DNA of 46,582 nucleotides from Polyangia bacterium. Lineage in GTDB: Bacteria; Myxococcota_A; Polyangia; Polyangiales; Sandaracinaceae. Below, piece by piece: positions 17,349 to 26,460 of this stretch; position 1 is the stretch's first letter; each line of letters opens with the position of its first letter. The position numbers and the translations under genes were made by a program. Location: contig JAUHXR010000029.1 of NCBI GenBank assembly GCA_030426845.1, forward strand, positions 1-46,582. The letters run 5' to 3'. The notes under the pieces were generated by a model. The model saw nothing but the letters and a program-made list of their open reading frames with translations. It did not search any database and was not told the DNA's origin.

Positions 17349-20300
17349 GTGCGCGAAGGGGACACGATCGCCGAGCGGTTCTTCCTGCGCCGCGAGGCCG
17401 GGCGCGGCGGCATGGGGGTCGTCTACCGGGCCGACGACAAGGTGAGCGGCGGCGCGATCGCGCTGAAGCTCCTCCAGGGCCGCGACGCGGTGGACGCGGC
17501 GCGGTTCCAGCGCGAGGCCACGCTCCTGCGCGAGCTCGCGCACCCGCACGTCGTCGGCTACGTCGATCACGGGGTCACAGACGACGGCGATCTCTTCCTC
17601 GCGATGGAGTGGCTCGAGGGCCGGACGCTCTCCGATCGGATCGCGGAGGGGCCGCTCGCCGCCGACGAGGCGCTCAGCGTGATGCGTGGCGCGGCGGCCG
17701 GGCTCGGCGCGGCCCACGCGCGGGGCGTGATCCACCGCGACGTGAAACCCGCAAACCTGTTTCTGGTCGACGGCGATCCGACCCGCCTGAAGGTGCTCGA
17801 CTTCGGCCTCGCGCGCGGGGTCGGCGCGGGCCACACGCTGACCCAGACGGGGACGGTCATGGGCACGCCGTTCTACATGGCCCCGGAGCAGGCGAGCGCG
17901 TCCGCCCTCGTCGACGCGCGGGCCGACGTGTACGCGCTCGGCGCGGTGCTCTACCACGCGCTCGCCGGCCGGCCGCCGTTCCGCAGCGAGAGCCTGATGG
18001 CGGTGCTCGCGGCGATCCTCCTGGAGGACCCGGTCGACGTGCGCGAGCGCGCCCGCGCGCCCATGCCCGAGCCGCTCGCCGCGCTCTGCATGGAGCTCCT
18101 CCAGAAGTCGCGCGACGCGAGGCCGGCCGACGGCCGCGCGCTCCTCGCCCGCCTCGAGCGGCTCGAGCGCACCGTCGACCGCCCGAGCGCGTCACCGCCC
18201 GCGCTCACCGATCGTGAGCAGCGCGTGCAGTGCCTCGTCCTCGCCGAGGGCGCGGTCGGGGGGCCACGCCCGGCTCGGCTCGACCTCGCGGCCACCCTCC
18301 CGCCGGGCGCCGACGACGAGGCGGGGCGGCTGCGCGCCGCGGTGGAGGCGCGCGGCGGCGCGATCGAGGTGCTCGCCGACGGCTCGATCGTCGCGCGCGC
18401 CGCGCCGGATGGGACGCCGACCGATCAGGCGGTGCGCGCCGCCGGCTGCGCGCTCGCGATGCGCGAGGTCGCACCCCATATCCCCCTCGCGGTGGTCGCG
18501 GGGCGCGGCCAGCTCGGCGGGCCGGTGCCGGTCGGCGAGGTGATCGAGCGGGGGCTCGCGCTCCTCGCCGGTGACGCAGGCTCGCGCACGCTCCGCGGCG
18601 GCGCGCTCGGCGGCCCGCCGCCGCCGCCGGGTCCGCTGCCGATCCGCCTCGACGCCACGATGGCCGGCCTCGTCGAGGACCGCTTCGTCGTCGAGCGGGG
18701 CGCGGGCGGCGCGGAGCTCGGCCCGGAGCGCGCGAGCCCCACCACCTCGCGGCGGCTGCGCGGCGCGCCGAGCCCCTGCGTCGGCCGGCGCCGCGAGCTC
18801 GGGACGCTGACGGCGATCTACGACGAGTGCGCGGAGGAGCCGGTCGCGCGCGCGGTCGTGATCACCGCGGCCGCCGGGCTCGGCAAGACCCGCCTCCTCC
18901 ACGAGCTGCTCGACGCGCTCGAAGATCACGAGGAGGCGCCGCGGGTGTGGCGCGCGGGGGGCGATCCGGTCGCGGCCGGCTCGCCGTTCGGCCTGCTCGG
19001 CCAGCTCCTGCGCGCGTTCGCGTCGATCGCCGAGGGCGAGCCGCTCCCCGCGCGGCGCGACAAGCTCCTCGCCGCGGTCGGCGCCCGGGTGCAGGGCGAG
19101 CCGGGCCGGGTCCTCGCGGCGCGGCTCGGGGAGCTGTGCCGTGTACCGTTCGAGGCCACCGCGTCCATGCCCCCGGACGACCCGCGCCTCCGCGGCGACG
19201 CGATGCGTGACGCGTGGCTGTCGCTCCTCGACGCCGAGCTCGCGCGCGGCCCGCTCGTGATCGCGCTCGACGACCTCCAGTGGGGTGACCGGCCGTCCCT
19301 CGCCTACCTCGACGACGCGCTGCGCACCCTCGAGGACCGGCCGCTCTGCGTCATCGCGGCCGGCCGCCCCGAGATCGACGAGCGGCTCGAGGGGCTCTGG
19401 GCCGAGCGCGACGCGCTCTCGATGCGCCTCGCCCGGCTCCGCCCGCGCGCCGCCGAGCGCCTCGTGCGGCACGCCTTCGAGGGGATCGACGGCGACCTCG
19501 CGCGCGCCCTCGTCGAGCGGGCCGACGGCAACCCCTTCTTCCTCGAGGAGCTGATCCGCGCGGTCGCCGAGGGCGGGCCGCGCACCGAGCTGCCGACCAC
19601 CGTGCTCGGGATGGTCGAGGCGCGGCTCGGCGAGCTCGAGGGGCCGACCCGTCGGGTCCTCCGCGCGGCGAGCGTGTTCGGCCGGCTGTTCTGGCGCGGC
19701 GGCGTCGAGGCCCTCCTCGGGGGCGACGCGCGCGCGCCGGACGTGGACGAGCACCTCTCGGTCCTGCGGCGGCGCGAGCTCGTCGCGCGTCAAGATCCTT
19801 CTCGATTCGAGGGTGAGCCGCAGCTCGCGTTCAGGAACGAGCTGACGCGCGAGGCGGCCTACGCGACGCTCACCGACGACGACCGCGCGCTCGGCCACCG
19901 CCTCGCGGCACGCTGGCTCGAGGCGGCGGGGGAGCGCGACGCGGTGCGGCTCGCCGAGCACCACGCGCGCGGCGGCGACGACGCGGCGGCGGCGGGGTGG
20001 CTCGCGGTCGGCGCGGCCCAGGCGCTCGAGGGCGACGACCTCGAGGCCTGCGTCGCGCGCGGCGCGCGGGCGCTGGACGCGATCGACCCGGCGCAGGCGG
20101 GCGAGCTCCACGTCACCCTCGCCGACGCGCACCGCTGGCGAGGCGCCTACCCGGACGCGATGCGCCACGCCGCCCAGGCAGCCGAGGCGCTGCCCGAGGG
20201 GACGCGGCCGTGGTTCCGCGCGCTGGGCGTGCTCTTCGCGGCGGCGGGCCGGCTCGGGCGGCACGACGAGGCGGAGCGCTGGCGCGGGCGCGCGATGGAG

Positions 20301-21239
20301 GCGGTCGCGGCCGCCGGCGCCGACGCGGCCCAGGTGGTCGCGCTCTGCCGCGCCGCGACCCTCGCGCTCGCCCGGGGCGAGGCCGGGCGCTACGAGGCCA
20401 CGATGACGCGGGCCGAGGGCCTCGCCGGCGCCGGCGCCGCGCGCGACCCGCTGGCGCGCGCGTGGATCCGGACGCTGCGCGCGTCCGAGGCGCTGCGCGC
20501 GGGCGACGTCGGCGCGTTCGTGGACGGCACCGAGGAGGCGGCGGCGTCCTACGAGGCGGCCGGCGATCTGCGTGACGCGTGCAACCAGCGCGTGCGCCTC
20601 GGCAACGCCTACGTGGGCCTCGGCGACCCGGCGCGCGCGGAGGGCGAGCTTCGGCGCGCGCTCGCGTCGGCGTCGCGGATGGGCCTGTCGCTCGTCGAGG
20701 GCTACGCGCTCCAGAACCTCGGCCACGCGCTGCTCCGCCAGGGGCGCGCCCAGGAGGCGCGCGACGCGCTCGCGCGGGCGGTCGAGCGCGGGCAGCGCCT
20801 GGGCGACGCGATCCTCGAGGCGGGCTCGCTCCTCTACCTCGCGGAGTCGCGCGAGGCGACGCAGGCCGAGGCGGCGATCCGCGACGCGGCGCGGGCCGTC
20901 GCGCTGCTCGACGACGCGCCTGGCTTCCAGGTGGTCGCGCGGGCCTTCCTCGCGCGGGCCACCCTCGCGGCCGGCGACGTCCATGAGGCGTGCGCGCTCG
21001 CGGAGGCGTGCCGCCGCGAGCTCGACGGGCACGCGCTCGAGGAGGGCGAGGCGCTCGTCCACCTCGTCCACGCCGAGGCGCTCCTCGCCGCCGGCGCCCC
21101 CGACCGCGCCCGCGCCGCGGCTCGCGACGCCGTCGACCGCCTCGATGCCCGCGCCGCGCGGATCAGCGACCTCGGCTGGCGCGACGCGTTCCTGCACCGC
21201 GTCCCGACCCACGCCCGCCTCCGCGCCCTCGCAGCCTGA
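17349..21239 (+). CDS. PknK-like Ser/Thr kinase with AAA ATPase and TPR-type regions
   Basis: 1296 aa from GTG at 17349. The kinase domain spans about residues 8-270: Gly-loop GRGGMG (18-23), catalytic Lys40, HRDVKPAN (129-136), DFG (151-153) and APE (178-180). Residues ~290-430 resemble a degenerate class III cyclase domain without catalytic Asp residues (inference). An STAND/ORC-like ATPase follows, with Walker A AAAGLGKTR (~507-515) and Walker B LVIALDDLQW (~635). From about 860 onward the sequence is helical, TPR-like repeats. No membrane segment is seen, so it is probably a cytosolic sensor in which the repeats bind a signal and the NTPase gates the kinase. It could supply phospho-Thr for the double-FHA protein; that is inference. 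Confidence 0.93.
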   Translation: MREGDTIAERFFLRREAGRGGMGVVYRADDKVSGGAIALKLLQGRDAVDAARFQREATLLRELAHPHVVGYVDHGVTDDGDLFLAMEWLEGRTLSDRIAEGPLAADEALSVMRGAAAGLGAAHARGVIHRDVKPANLFLVDGDPTRLKVLDFGLARGVGAGHTLTQTGTVMGTPFYMAPEQASASALVDARADVYALGAVLYHALAGRPPFRSESLMAVLAAILLEDPVDVRERARAPMPEPLAALCMELLQKSRDARPADGRALLARLERLERTVDRPSASPPALTDREQRVQCLVLAEGAVGGPRPARLDLAATLPPGADDEAGRLRAAVEARGGAIEVLADGSIVARAAPDGTPTDQAVRAAGCALAMREVAPHIPLAVVAGRGQLGGPVPVGEVIERGLALLAGDAGSRTLRGGALGGPPPPPGPLPIRLDATMAGLVEDRFVVERGAGGAELGPERASPTTSRRLRGAPSPCVGRRRELGTLTAIYDECAEEPVARAVVITAAAGLGKTRLLHELLDALEDHEEAPRVWRAGGDPVAAGSPFGLLGQLLRAFASIAEGEPLPARRDKLLAAVGARVQGEPGRVLAARLGELCRVPFEATASMPPDDPRLRGDAMRDAWLSLLDAELARGPLVIALDDLQWGDRPSLAYLDDALRTLEDRPLCVIAAGRPEIDERLEGLWAERDALSMRLARLRPRAAERLVRHAFEGIDGDLARALVERADGNPFFLEELIRAVAEGGPRTELPTTVLGMVEARLGELEGPTRRVLRAASVFGRLFWRGGVEALLGGDARAPDVDEHLSVLRRRELVARQDPSRFEGEPQLAFRNELTREAAYATLTDDDRALGHRLAARWLEAAGERDAVRLAEHHARGGDDAAAAGWLAVGAAQALEGDDLEACVARGARALDAIDPAQAGELHVTLADAHRWRGAYPDAMRHAAQAAEALPEGTRPWFRALGVLFAAAGRLGRHDEAERWRGRAMEAVAAAGADAAQVVALCRAATLALARGEAGRYEATMTRAEGLAGAGAARDPLARAWIRTLRASEALRAGDVGAFVDGTEEAAASYEAAGDLRDACNQRVRLGNAYVGLGDPARAEGELRRALASASRMGLSLVEGYALQNLGHALLRQGRAQEARDALARAVERGQRLGDAILEAGSLLYLAESREATQAEAAIRDAARAVALLDDAPGFQVVARAFLARATLAAGDVHEACALAEACRRELDGHALEEGEALVHLVHAEALLAAGAPDRARAAARDAVDRLDARAARISDLGWRDAFLHRVPTHARLRALAA

Positions 21240-21265
21240 GCCCCCGCGCCGCTCCAACGTGCGTC

Positions 21266-21299
21266 CACGTGCTCGTGCATGCGCACGCAAACTTGCTCG
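21266..21299. repeat. CACGTGCTCGT...CTTGCTCG motif before a hexamer array
   Basis: The words CACGTGCTCGT (21266-21276) and CTTGCTCG (21292-21299) repeat the pair seen at 14185-14230 in the same order and again lead straight into a GC hexanucleotide array. The segment between contains GTGCATGCGCAC, a dyad. It sits between two convergent genes. Confidence 0.65.
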
Positions 21300-21346
21300 A
21301 CCCGGACCCGGACCCGGACCCGGACCCGGACCCGGACCCGGACCCG
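21299..21346. repeat. Perfect hexanucleotide array (GACCCG)x8
   Basis: Eight uninterrupted GACCCG units between the convergent kinase (ends 21239) and PilZ-Hsp70 (ends 21366) genes. The unit differs by one base from GAGCCG at 13503-13622. Confidence 0.96.
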
Positions 21347-21365
21347 ACCGAGCGACGCGGCGCGC

Positions 21366-23351
21366 TCAGCCCCGGCGGAACAGGCCAAGCAGCGAGCGAA
21401 AGATCCGACCGAGGGGGCTGACCGGTCGCGGCCGCTCCGGCGGCAGCTCCGGGCCCTCGTAGGGGCCGAGCGCGGCGAGGACCTCGCGGACGTCCCGCGC
21501 GCGGTCGAGCCGCACGGGCACGCGGGTGCGCGACTTGGCCTCGCGCGCGCTCACGTGCATCACGCCCTCGGCGTCGAGCCGCACCTCGAGCTCGTACTGC
21601 TGACTGCCAGCCGAGCCCGGCGGGATGTCCTCGATCACCACCGTGCCGAGGTACTCGTTCGCCGCCGCGTCTCCGCGCTCGCCCTGGAAGACCGGCAGCG
21701 CGTAGGTGGCCTGGTCGTCCTCGCGGGTCTCGATGAGGAACGTGCGCTCGGTCGGCACCCGCGTCTGGCGCGAGAGGAGGCGCAGGAACCGACGGCCCTC
21801 GCCCGCGATGCCGATGCTCAGCGGAAGCACGTCGATGAGCTTCACCGCGCCGCGCTCGAGCTCGATCTCGCGCGCGAGGAGCGCGGCGCCGATCGCGACC
21901 GCCTCGTCGGGGTTGATGCGTCGCGACGGGCGCCTCCCGAAGAACGCCTCGACCCGCTCCTGCACCACCGGCGCGCGCGTCATCCCGCCGACGAGCAGCA
22001 CCTCGTCGACGCTGGTCACCTCGATGTCGGAGGCGCCGAGCACCGCGCCGGTGATCTCGATCATCCGATCGAGGAGCGGCGCGACGAGCGCCTCGAGCCG
22101 CTCGCGGTCGACCTGGACCGACAGCTCGCGCCACTCGCCGCGCACCTCCGCGAACTGCGGCAGCGAGACCGCGAAGCGGCGCTGGACCGAGAGGCCGTGC
22201 TTCACGTCGGCCGCCGCCTCGCGGAGGCGCGCGAGCTGCTGAGCGTCGGGCTCGAGATCGACCCGCTCGGCGCGGCGGAACTCGTCCAGGAGATGGGCGG
22301 CGACGTGATCGTCGAAGTCGATCCCGCCGAGGAAGCAGTCGCCTCCGGTCGCGACGACCTCGAAGCGGTTGTCCTTCACGTCGACGACCGAGATGTCGAA
22401 GGTGCCGCCGCCGAGATCGAACACCGCGACGCGCGCCTCCTCGCGACGGTTGAAGCCGTAGGCGAGCGCGGCCGCGGTCGGCTCGCTGAGGATCCGGACC
22501 GACTCGAGGCCGGCGGCGAGGCCCGCGCGCCGCACGGCGTCGCGCTGCACCTCGTTGAAGTAGGCCGGGACCGTGACGACCGCCTGATCGATCCGGCGCT
22601 TGAGGTGCCGGCCCGCGACCTGGAGCACCTCGCCGAGGATGTGGCGCGCGACCTCCTCCATGCTGATCGTGCGGCCGTCGAGGCGCGCGCCGAAGCGCCC
22701 CTCGGCCGCCTCGACGATCGGGTAGGCGAAGAACGGCTGAAACTCCTCGGCCACCTCCGGTCGGTAGGCGCGGCCGATGAGCCGCTTGCTCCCGTACACC
22801 GTCTTGTCGGGGGCGAGCAGCATCCGCTTGGCCGCCGCGGCGCCCACGAGGATCTCCCCCGAGCCGTCGAGCGTGATCACCGACGGCACGGTGTTGCTGC
22901 CGTAGCGATCGGGGAGGATCGCGGGGCGGCCGTCCTCGACGATCGAGGCGCAGGTGTTGCTCGTCCCGAGGTCGACGCCGATCGTGGTGAGCGTCACCTC
23001 GGCCGTCGCCTTCTTCGCCTTCACCTCGGCCGCGCGCGGCGGGGCGAGCTGCTCGGCGCGCAGCGAGTCGAGGGTGTCGGCGCCGAGCTGGGTCGACAGC
23101 AGCTCGATGCCTACTCCGAGCCCCGCCTGCACCCAGACCACGCGGCCGCGGCCGCGCGCCAGCACCTCGTCGCTCTCGCCGAGCAGCTCGAAGCGGCACT
23201 CGGTCATCACCGGCGGCGGGTCGTCGCAGACGACGAACATCCCGCGCGCGCTCACGTCGCGGAGCTTCTCGGTGCGGAAGCCCTCGTGCCCCTCGAGCTC
23301 CCAGGTGATCCGGGCCGCGCTCGGTCGGGTGAGCTCGTCGTCGTCGCGCAC
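21366..23351 (-). CDS. PilZ-Hsp70 fusion protein (DnaK-like chaperone)
   Basis: 661 aa from GTG at 23351. Residues ~8-100 form a PilZ-type domain (DVSARG at 32-37 for the DxSxxG signature; R9 and R14 stand one residue wider than the usual RxxxR), closest to the Myxococcus PilZ subtype, so c-di-GMP binding is uncertain. From 124 an Hsp70 ATPase begins: GVDLGTSNTCASIV, VTVPAYFNEVQRDA, VRILSEPTAAALAYG, VFDLGGGTFDISVV, VLLVGGMTRAPVVQ. A substrate-binding beta region follows (LIDVLPLSIGIAG), but the helical lid appears short or absent. Known Hsp70s lack PilZ, so this looks like a signal- or location-controlled chaperone. The MepA-like gene is 77 bp upstream on the same strand. Confidence 0.93.
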   Translation of the reverse strand: MRDDDELTRPSAARITWELEGHEGFRTEKLRDVSARGMFVVCDDPPPVMTECRFELLGESDEVLARGRGRVVWVQAGLGVGIELLSTQLGADTLDSLRAEQLAPPRAAEVKAKKATAEVTLTTIGVDLGTSNTCASIVEDGRPAILPDRYGSNTVPSVITLDGSGEILVGAAAAKRMLLAPDKTVYGSKRLIGRAYRPEVAEEFQPFFAYPIVEAAEGRFGARLDGRTISMEEVARHILGEVLQVAGRHLKRRIDQAVVTVPAYFNEVQRDAVRRAGLAAGLESVRILSEPTAAALAYGFNRREEARVAVFDLGGGTFDISVVDVKDNRFEVVATGGDCFLGGIDFDDHVAAHLLDEFRRAERVDLEPDAQQLARLREAAADVKHGLSVQRRFAVSLPQFAEVRGEWRELSVQVDRERLEALVAPLLDRMIEITGAVLGASDIEVTSVDEVLLVGGMTRAPVVQERVEAFFGRRPSRRINPDEAVAIGAALLAREIELERGAVKLIDVLPLSIGIAGEGRRFLRLLSRQTRVPTERTFLIETREDDQATYALPVFQGERGDAAANEYLGTVVIEDIPPGSAGSQQYELEVRLDAEGVMHVSAREAKSRTRVPVRLDRARDVREVLAALGPYEGPELPPERPRPVSPLGRIFRSLLGLFRRG

Positions 23352-23428
23352 GCCTCATCGTACCGCGGGGCGCGCGGCGCTCCGCGATTTCCGGCCGCGC
23401 GGGCAGGAGCCACGCAGGGAGTGTCGCT

Positions 23429-24424
23429 TCAGTCCTGGCAGCGCGGGCGATCGTCGGCCGGGCAGAGGATGCGCACGTGGAGGTGGCTCCGGTGCGACGC
23501 GCTGCCGCTGCGCGGCTCGGTCATCGTCGCCACCCGGTCGAGGACGTCGTCGGAGGCGTCGAGGCGCCGCCCGGCCGCGAGGATCAGCTCGCGCAGGTCG
23601 GCGGCGACGAGCACCCACTGGATCGCCACCTCGTCCTCGAGGAGCGCGGCGAGGAAGCGGAAGGTGCGCGCCGCGTCGAGGCAGTAGGCCTGGCCGCGAT
23701 CTGCGCCGCAGCCCGAGGGCTCGGCGAGCTGGACGAAGCGCGCCGGCTCGCGCGGGGTGTTGTCGTCGTCGGTGACGAAGAGCCCGAGGTCGGCGTCGCG
23801 CCCGCTCTGGTGGCTCGAGTGCGGCGGCAGGCGGCCGCCCCCCGCGCGCGAGAGGGCGCCGACGAGGAGTCGCGGGCCCGCGTCGGCGCGTTGCAGCCGC
23901 GCCGCGCTCCGCGTGATCAAGCCGACGAGCTCCTCCGTCCCCCGCGCGTGGCCGGTCGGCATGAGCACGAGGTGCTCGGTGGGGGTGATCTCGGCGCCGC
24001 GCTCGAGGCGCCCGCGGTTGGCCCGGCCGATCGAGAGAGAGGCGGTGGACGCCGCCGGATCCGGCGCATCGAGGTGCGCGGCGGGCTGATTGGCCTCCCG
24101 TTCGGGGTCTCGCGCCGACGCGCGTCGTCGGGCGGCCCGTCGTCGGGCGGCCCGTCGTCGTGCGGCCCGTCGTCGTGCGGCCCGTCGTCGCGCAGCCCCG
24201 CGTCGACGAGCGGCCGCACGTTGCACCGCAGCACGCCGCGTCGCCGTGTCTCGCGTCGCCGTGTCTCGCGTCGCCGTGTCGCGCGTCGCCGTGTCTCGCG
24301 CCGCCGTGTCTCGCGTCGCCGTGTCTCGCGTCGCCGTGTCTCGAACCGGCGGAGCCTGCGCCGACGCGCCCGTTGCGATCGCGCCTAGCGCGGCGAGGAC
24401 GATCCCGAGGGAGAGGGCGCGCAC
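23429..24424 (-). CDS. MepA-like penicillin-insensitive murein endopeptidase with repeat linker
   Basis: 331 aa from GTG at 24424, chosen because it opens a good signal peptide (RALSLGIVLAALGAIATG, cut after ASAQ). Residues ~30-115 are a linker built from seven RDTAT-type units and five RRRAA-type units. The catalytic region has the MepA metal motifs HSSHQSGRDADLGLF and HRSHLHVR. MepA enzymes are periplasmic LAS-type zinc peptidases that cut DD and LD cross-links in peptidoglycan. Two Cys in GCGADRGQAYC and one in ILCPADDRPRCQD may form disulfides. The highly basic linker could bind peptidoglycan or teichoic-like anions. A divergent membrane-protein gene starts 25 bp away. Confidence 0.88.
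   Translation of the reverse strand: MRALSLGIVLAALGAIATGASAQAPPVRDTATRDTATRDTAARDTATRDTATRDTATRDTATRRAAVQRAAARRRGAARRRAARRRAARRRAARRRAARRRASARDPEREANQPAAHLDAPDPAASTASLSIGRANRGRLERGAEITPTEHLVLMPTGHARGTEELVGLITRSAARLQRADAGPRLLVGALSRAGGGRLPPHSSHQSGRDADLGLFVTDDDNTPREPARFVQLAEPSGCGADRGQAYCLDAARTFRFLAALLEDEVAIQWVLVAADLRELILAAGRRLDASDDVLDRVATMTEPRSGSASHRSHLHVRILCPADDRPRCQD
24123..24197. repeat. 15-bp in-frame tandem repeat, 5 units (RRRAA)
   Basis: Five contiguous 15-bp units of the type CGTCGTCGGGCGGCC inside the MepA-like gene. On the coding strand they encode Arg/Ala pentapeptides. Units differ at one or two bases. Confidence 0.93.
24240..24344. repeat. 15-bp in-frame tandem repeat, 7 units (RDTAT)
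   Basis: Seven units of GTCGCCGTGTCTCGC, directly after the signal-peptide region of the MepA-like gene, encode RDTAT on the minus strand, with one unit giving RDTAA. Near identity between units suggests recent expansion. Confidence 0.95.
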
Positions 24425-24449
24425 ACCTCGAAGTATGCTCGGTCGAGCA

Positions 24450-25370
24450 ATGGACCGCGAACAACCGAGCGGGAGCCCCGAAGGGAGCCTCGAGGACGGC
24501 ATCGACCGGGTCTGCGCGCGGTGCCGCCGCGGGCTGGGCGCGGGGGAGCGGTGCCCGAGGGCCGAGCCACCGCGCGCGCTGTCCCTCGTCGAGCCCACCG
24601 AGCGGGCCGCGCTGCGCGACCTCGCGTGGCAGACGGTCCCGAAGAGCCGCTGGCTCGGGACGAACTGGCGACTGGTCCTCGCGTTCGGCGGCGCGACGCT
24701 GACCGGCCTGCTCGCGGGCGGGCTCGCGCTCTTCTACACCGACCCCGGCGCCGCGCCGTGGGTCGCGATGGCGGGCGGCCTCGGTGGCCTCGTGATCGTC
24801 GGCGCGCTCGCGACGCGCCTGCCCCTGCCGGCGCGCTTCTACCACCGCGCCGCGGCCGGGGCCGACGGGGTCTGCGGCGACGCGTCGACCACAGGCGCCG
24901 TCACGGGCGCGCTCTCGCCGGGCCCGGGCGCGAGCGACGGCCCGCTCGTCGCCGGCCTCGCGATCGTCGCGGGGGAGCCGCGCGCGTCTACAGACTCTCA
25001 CGTTACCTTGCACCGCGCGCGCGCCCGGGCGCTCGTGATCGAGCTCGACGACGGCCGCCGGGTCCACGTGCCGGGCGGCCCGATCGAGCTCACCGGCGCG
25101 CCCGGGACGTTCGAGGCGATCGACGACGACGGCGCGCGCGCGCTCGTCGAGGCGATCGGCGGCGCCCCGTGGGCCGAGCAGGGCGAGGGTGACGAGGGCC
25201 CGGTCCCGGCGACCGCGGCGCGGCGTTGGTCGCTCGCCGCCGGGGCGCGGGTCGAGCTGCGCTCCCCGACCCGGGTGTCCCCCCGCGACGCGCACGGCGG
25301 GGCCTTCCGCACCGCGGCCAACCGCGACCTCGCCCCCGTCGGCGTGGTCCGCCTCCACGCCATCCCCTGA
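24450..25370 (+). CDS. Membrane protein with N-terminal Cys cluster
   Basis: 306 aa from ATG at 24450; an in-frame ATG at 24435 would add five residues. The N-terminus has VCARCRRGLGAGERCPR, a possible incomplete zinc ribbon. Two adjacent membrane segments follow (LVLAFGGATLTGLLAGGLAL and WVAMAGGLGGLVIVGALAT). A beta-rich C-terminal region comes next (ALVIELDDGRRVHVPGGPIEL, GTFEAIDDDG), which could be an FHA-like or SHOCT-free beta sandwich, but no signature is clear. It resembles membrane proteins annotated as hypothetical in myxobacteria. It is divergent from the MepA-like gene, with only 25 bp between the starts. Confidence 0.75.
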   Translation: MDREQPSGSPEGSLEDGIDRVCARCRRGLGAGERCPRAEPPRALSLVEPTERAALRDLAWQTVPKSRWLGTNWRLVLAFGGATLTGLLAGGLALFYTDPGAAPWVAMAGGLGGLVIVGALATRLPLPARFYHRAAAGADGVCGDASTTGAVTGALSPGPGASDGPLVAGLAIVAGEPRASTDSHVTLHRARARALVIELDDGRRVHVPGGPIELTGAPGTFEAIDDDGARALVEAIGGAPWAEQGEGDEGPVPATAARRWSLAAGARVELRSPTRVSPRDAHGGAFRTAANRDLAPVGVVRLHAIP

Positions 25371-25414
25371 CGCGCCCGCGCGTCCAGACGCGCCACCTCG
25401 CCGGACCGGCTCAA

Positions 25415-25428
25415 ATGGGCGCGCCCAT
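25415..25428. promoter_or_regulatory. Perfect 14-bp palindrome upstream of a secreted-protein gene
   Basis: ATGGGCGCGCCCAT lies 37 bp before the start at 25465 and is fully self-complementary. It could be an operator or a short structured element in the 94-bp gap. No regulator is known. Confidence 0.3.
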
Positions 25429-25464
25429 GAACGTGGGGCCTCGTCGAGGGAACCCACCCTCGAG

Positions 25465-26448
25465 ATGTCGCGCACGCACGCAGTACCCGCGCTCGCCTTC
25501 ACCCTCAGCACCCTGGCCGGCCTCGCGCTCAGCGCGAGCGTCACCCCGGCTCCCGCCGCCGCCCAGACCTACGCCTCGCCGGTCCGCTTCGGCATCGGCA
25601 TCGACTACGGCGGCCTCGCTGGCCGCGGCGACGGCGGCGCGGGCGGCCTGCGGCTCCAGCTCGGCGCGCGTGTCCACGAGCACGTCGCCCTCTACTGGCA
25701 GGGGCAGGCCCTCGCGGGGGCCTTCGTGAGCCCGGACGAGACGATCGCGGTCGGCCTCGGCTGGAACGCGGCGATGGTCGAGGCGAGCTACGGCATCTTC
25801 CAGGTCGCGGCCGGCCCGTCCTTCGACGCGAGCCTGCGCTGCGCGGTCGACGCAGGGCAGACCACCGCCGCCTCGGCGCTGGGTTGCGAGGCGTTCGCGG
25901 GGCCCGGGATCGCGTCGCGGGTCGGTGCGCGGTTGGGCGCGTTCGCGCTCTCCGGCGACCTCCACGTCAGCTTCTACGAGGCGGGTCCCGACGTCTGGGT
26001 GCTCTTCGGGATCGGCGTGCAGCTCGGCGACGAGGCGACCGAGCCGATGACCTTCGGGGTGGCCGACCGCGACGCGCCGTCGACCGACGCACCCAGCGAG
26101 GAGGCAGACGACGGCCTCGACGCGCTCGGCGTCCGGATCCAAGCGCCCCGCGCGGTGGCGACGGTGGAGTCGGTCGCGCTGCCCCGCCACGCCGGCCGCG
26201 CCCTCGACGCGCCGGAGGCCCTCCCGACGACTCCGTCCACGAGCGCCCCCACCCCCGAGCCCGCCGAACGCGCCGCACCCGAGGCGCCGGAGCGCGTGAT
26301 CGCGCCATCGACCCGCCGGTTCTCCGCGGGCGATGTCCGATCCCGGATCACCCCCGCCCGGCCGCGAGCGAGCGAGGCCGCGCCCGAGGTCGAGACCGAC
26401 GCCCTCGACTTCGCGGGGAGCGACGACCCCCTCGAGGGCCTCGACTGA
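25465..26448 (+). CDS. Secreted barrel-like protein with disordered tail
   Basis: 327 aa from ATG at 25465. The signal peptide is MSRTHAVPALAFTLSTLAGL with cleavage near PAAAQ. Residues ~35-190 alternate in the way of an outer-membrane beta barrel (VRFGIGIDYGGLAGRG, LRLQLGARVHEHVALYWQGQ, ETIAVGLGWNAAMVEASYG, FALSGDLHVSFYEAG, VWVLFGIGVQLG). Residues ~195-327 are acidic and Pro/Ala-rich, probably disordered, ending DDPLEGLD. No family is recognised. The tail could reach into the periplasm or be processed. In-frame sequence after its TGA encodes the zinc-finger-like ORF at 26461. Confidence 0.8.
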   Translation: MSRTHAVPALAFTLSTLAGLALSASVTPAPAAAQTYASPVRFGIGIDYGGLAGRGDGGAGGLRLQLGARVHEHVALYWQGQALAGAFVSPDETIAVGLGWNAAMVEASYGIFQVAAGPSFDASLRCAVDAGQTTAASALGCEAFAGPGIASRVGARLGAFALSGDLHVSFYEAGPDVWVLFGIGVQLGDEATEPMTFGVADRDAPSTDAPSEEADDGLDALGVRIQAPRAVATVESVALPRHAGRALDAPEALPTTPSTSAPTPEPAERAAPEAPERVIAPSTRRFSAGDVRSRITPARPRASEAAPEVETDALDFAGSDDPLEGLD

Positions 26449-26460
26449 GCGAAGCGAAAC

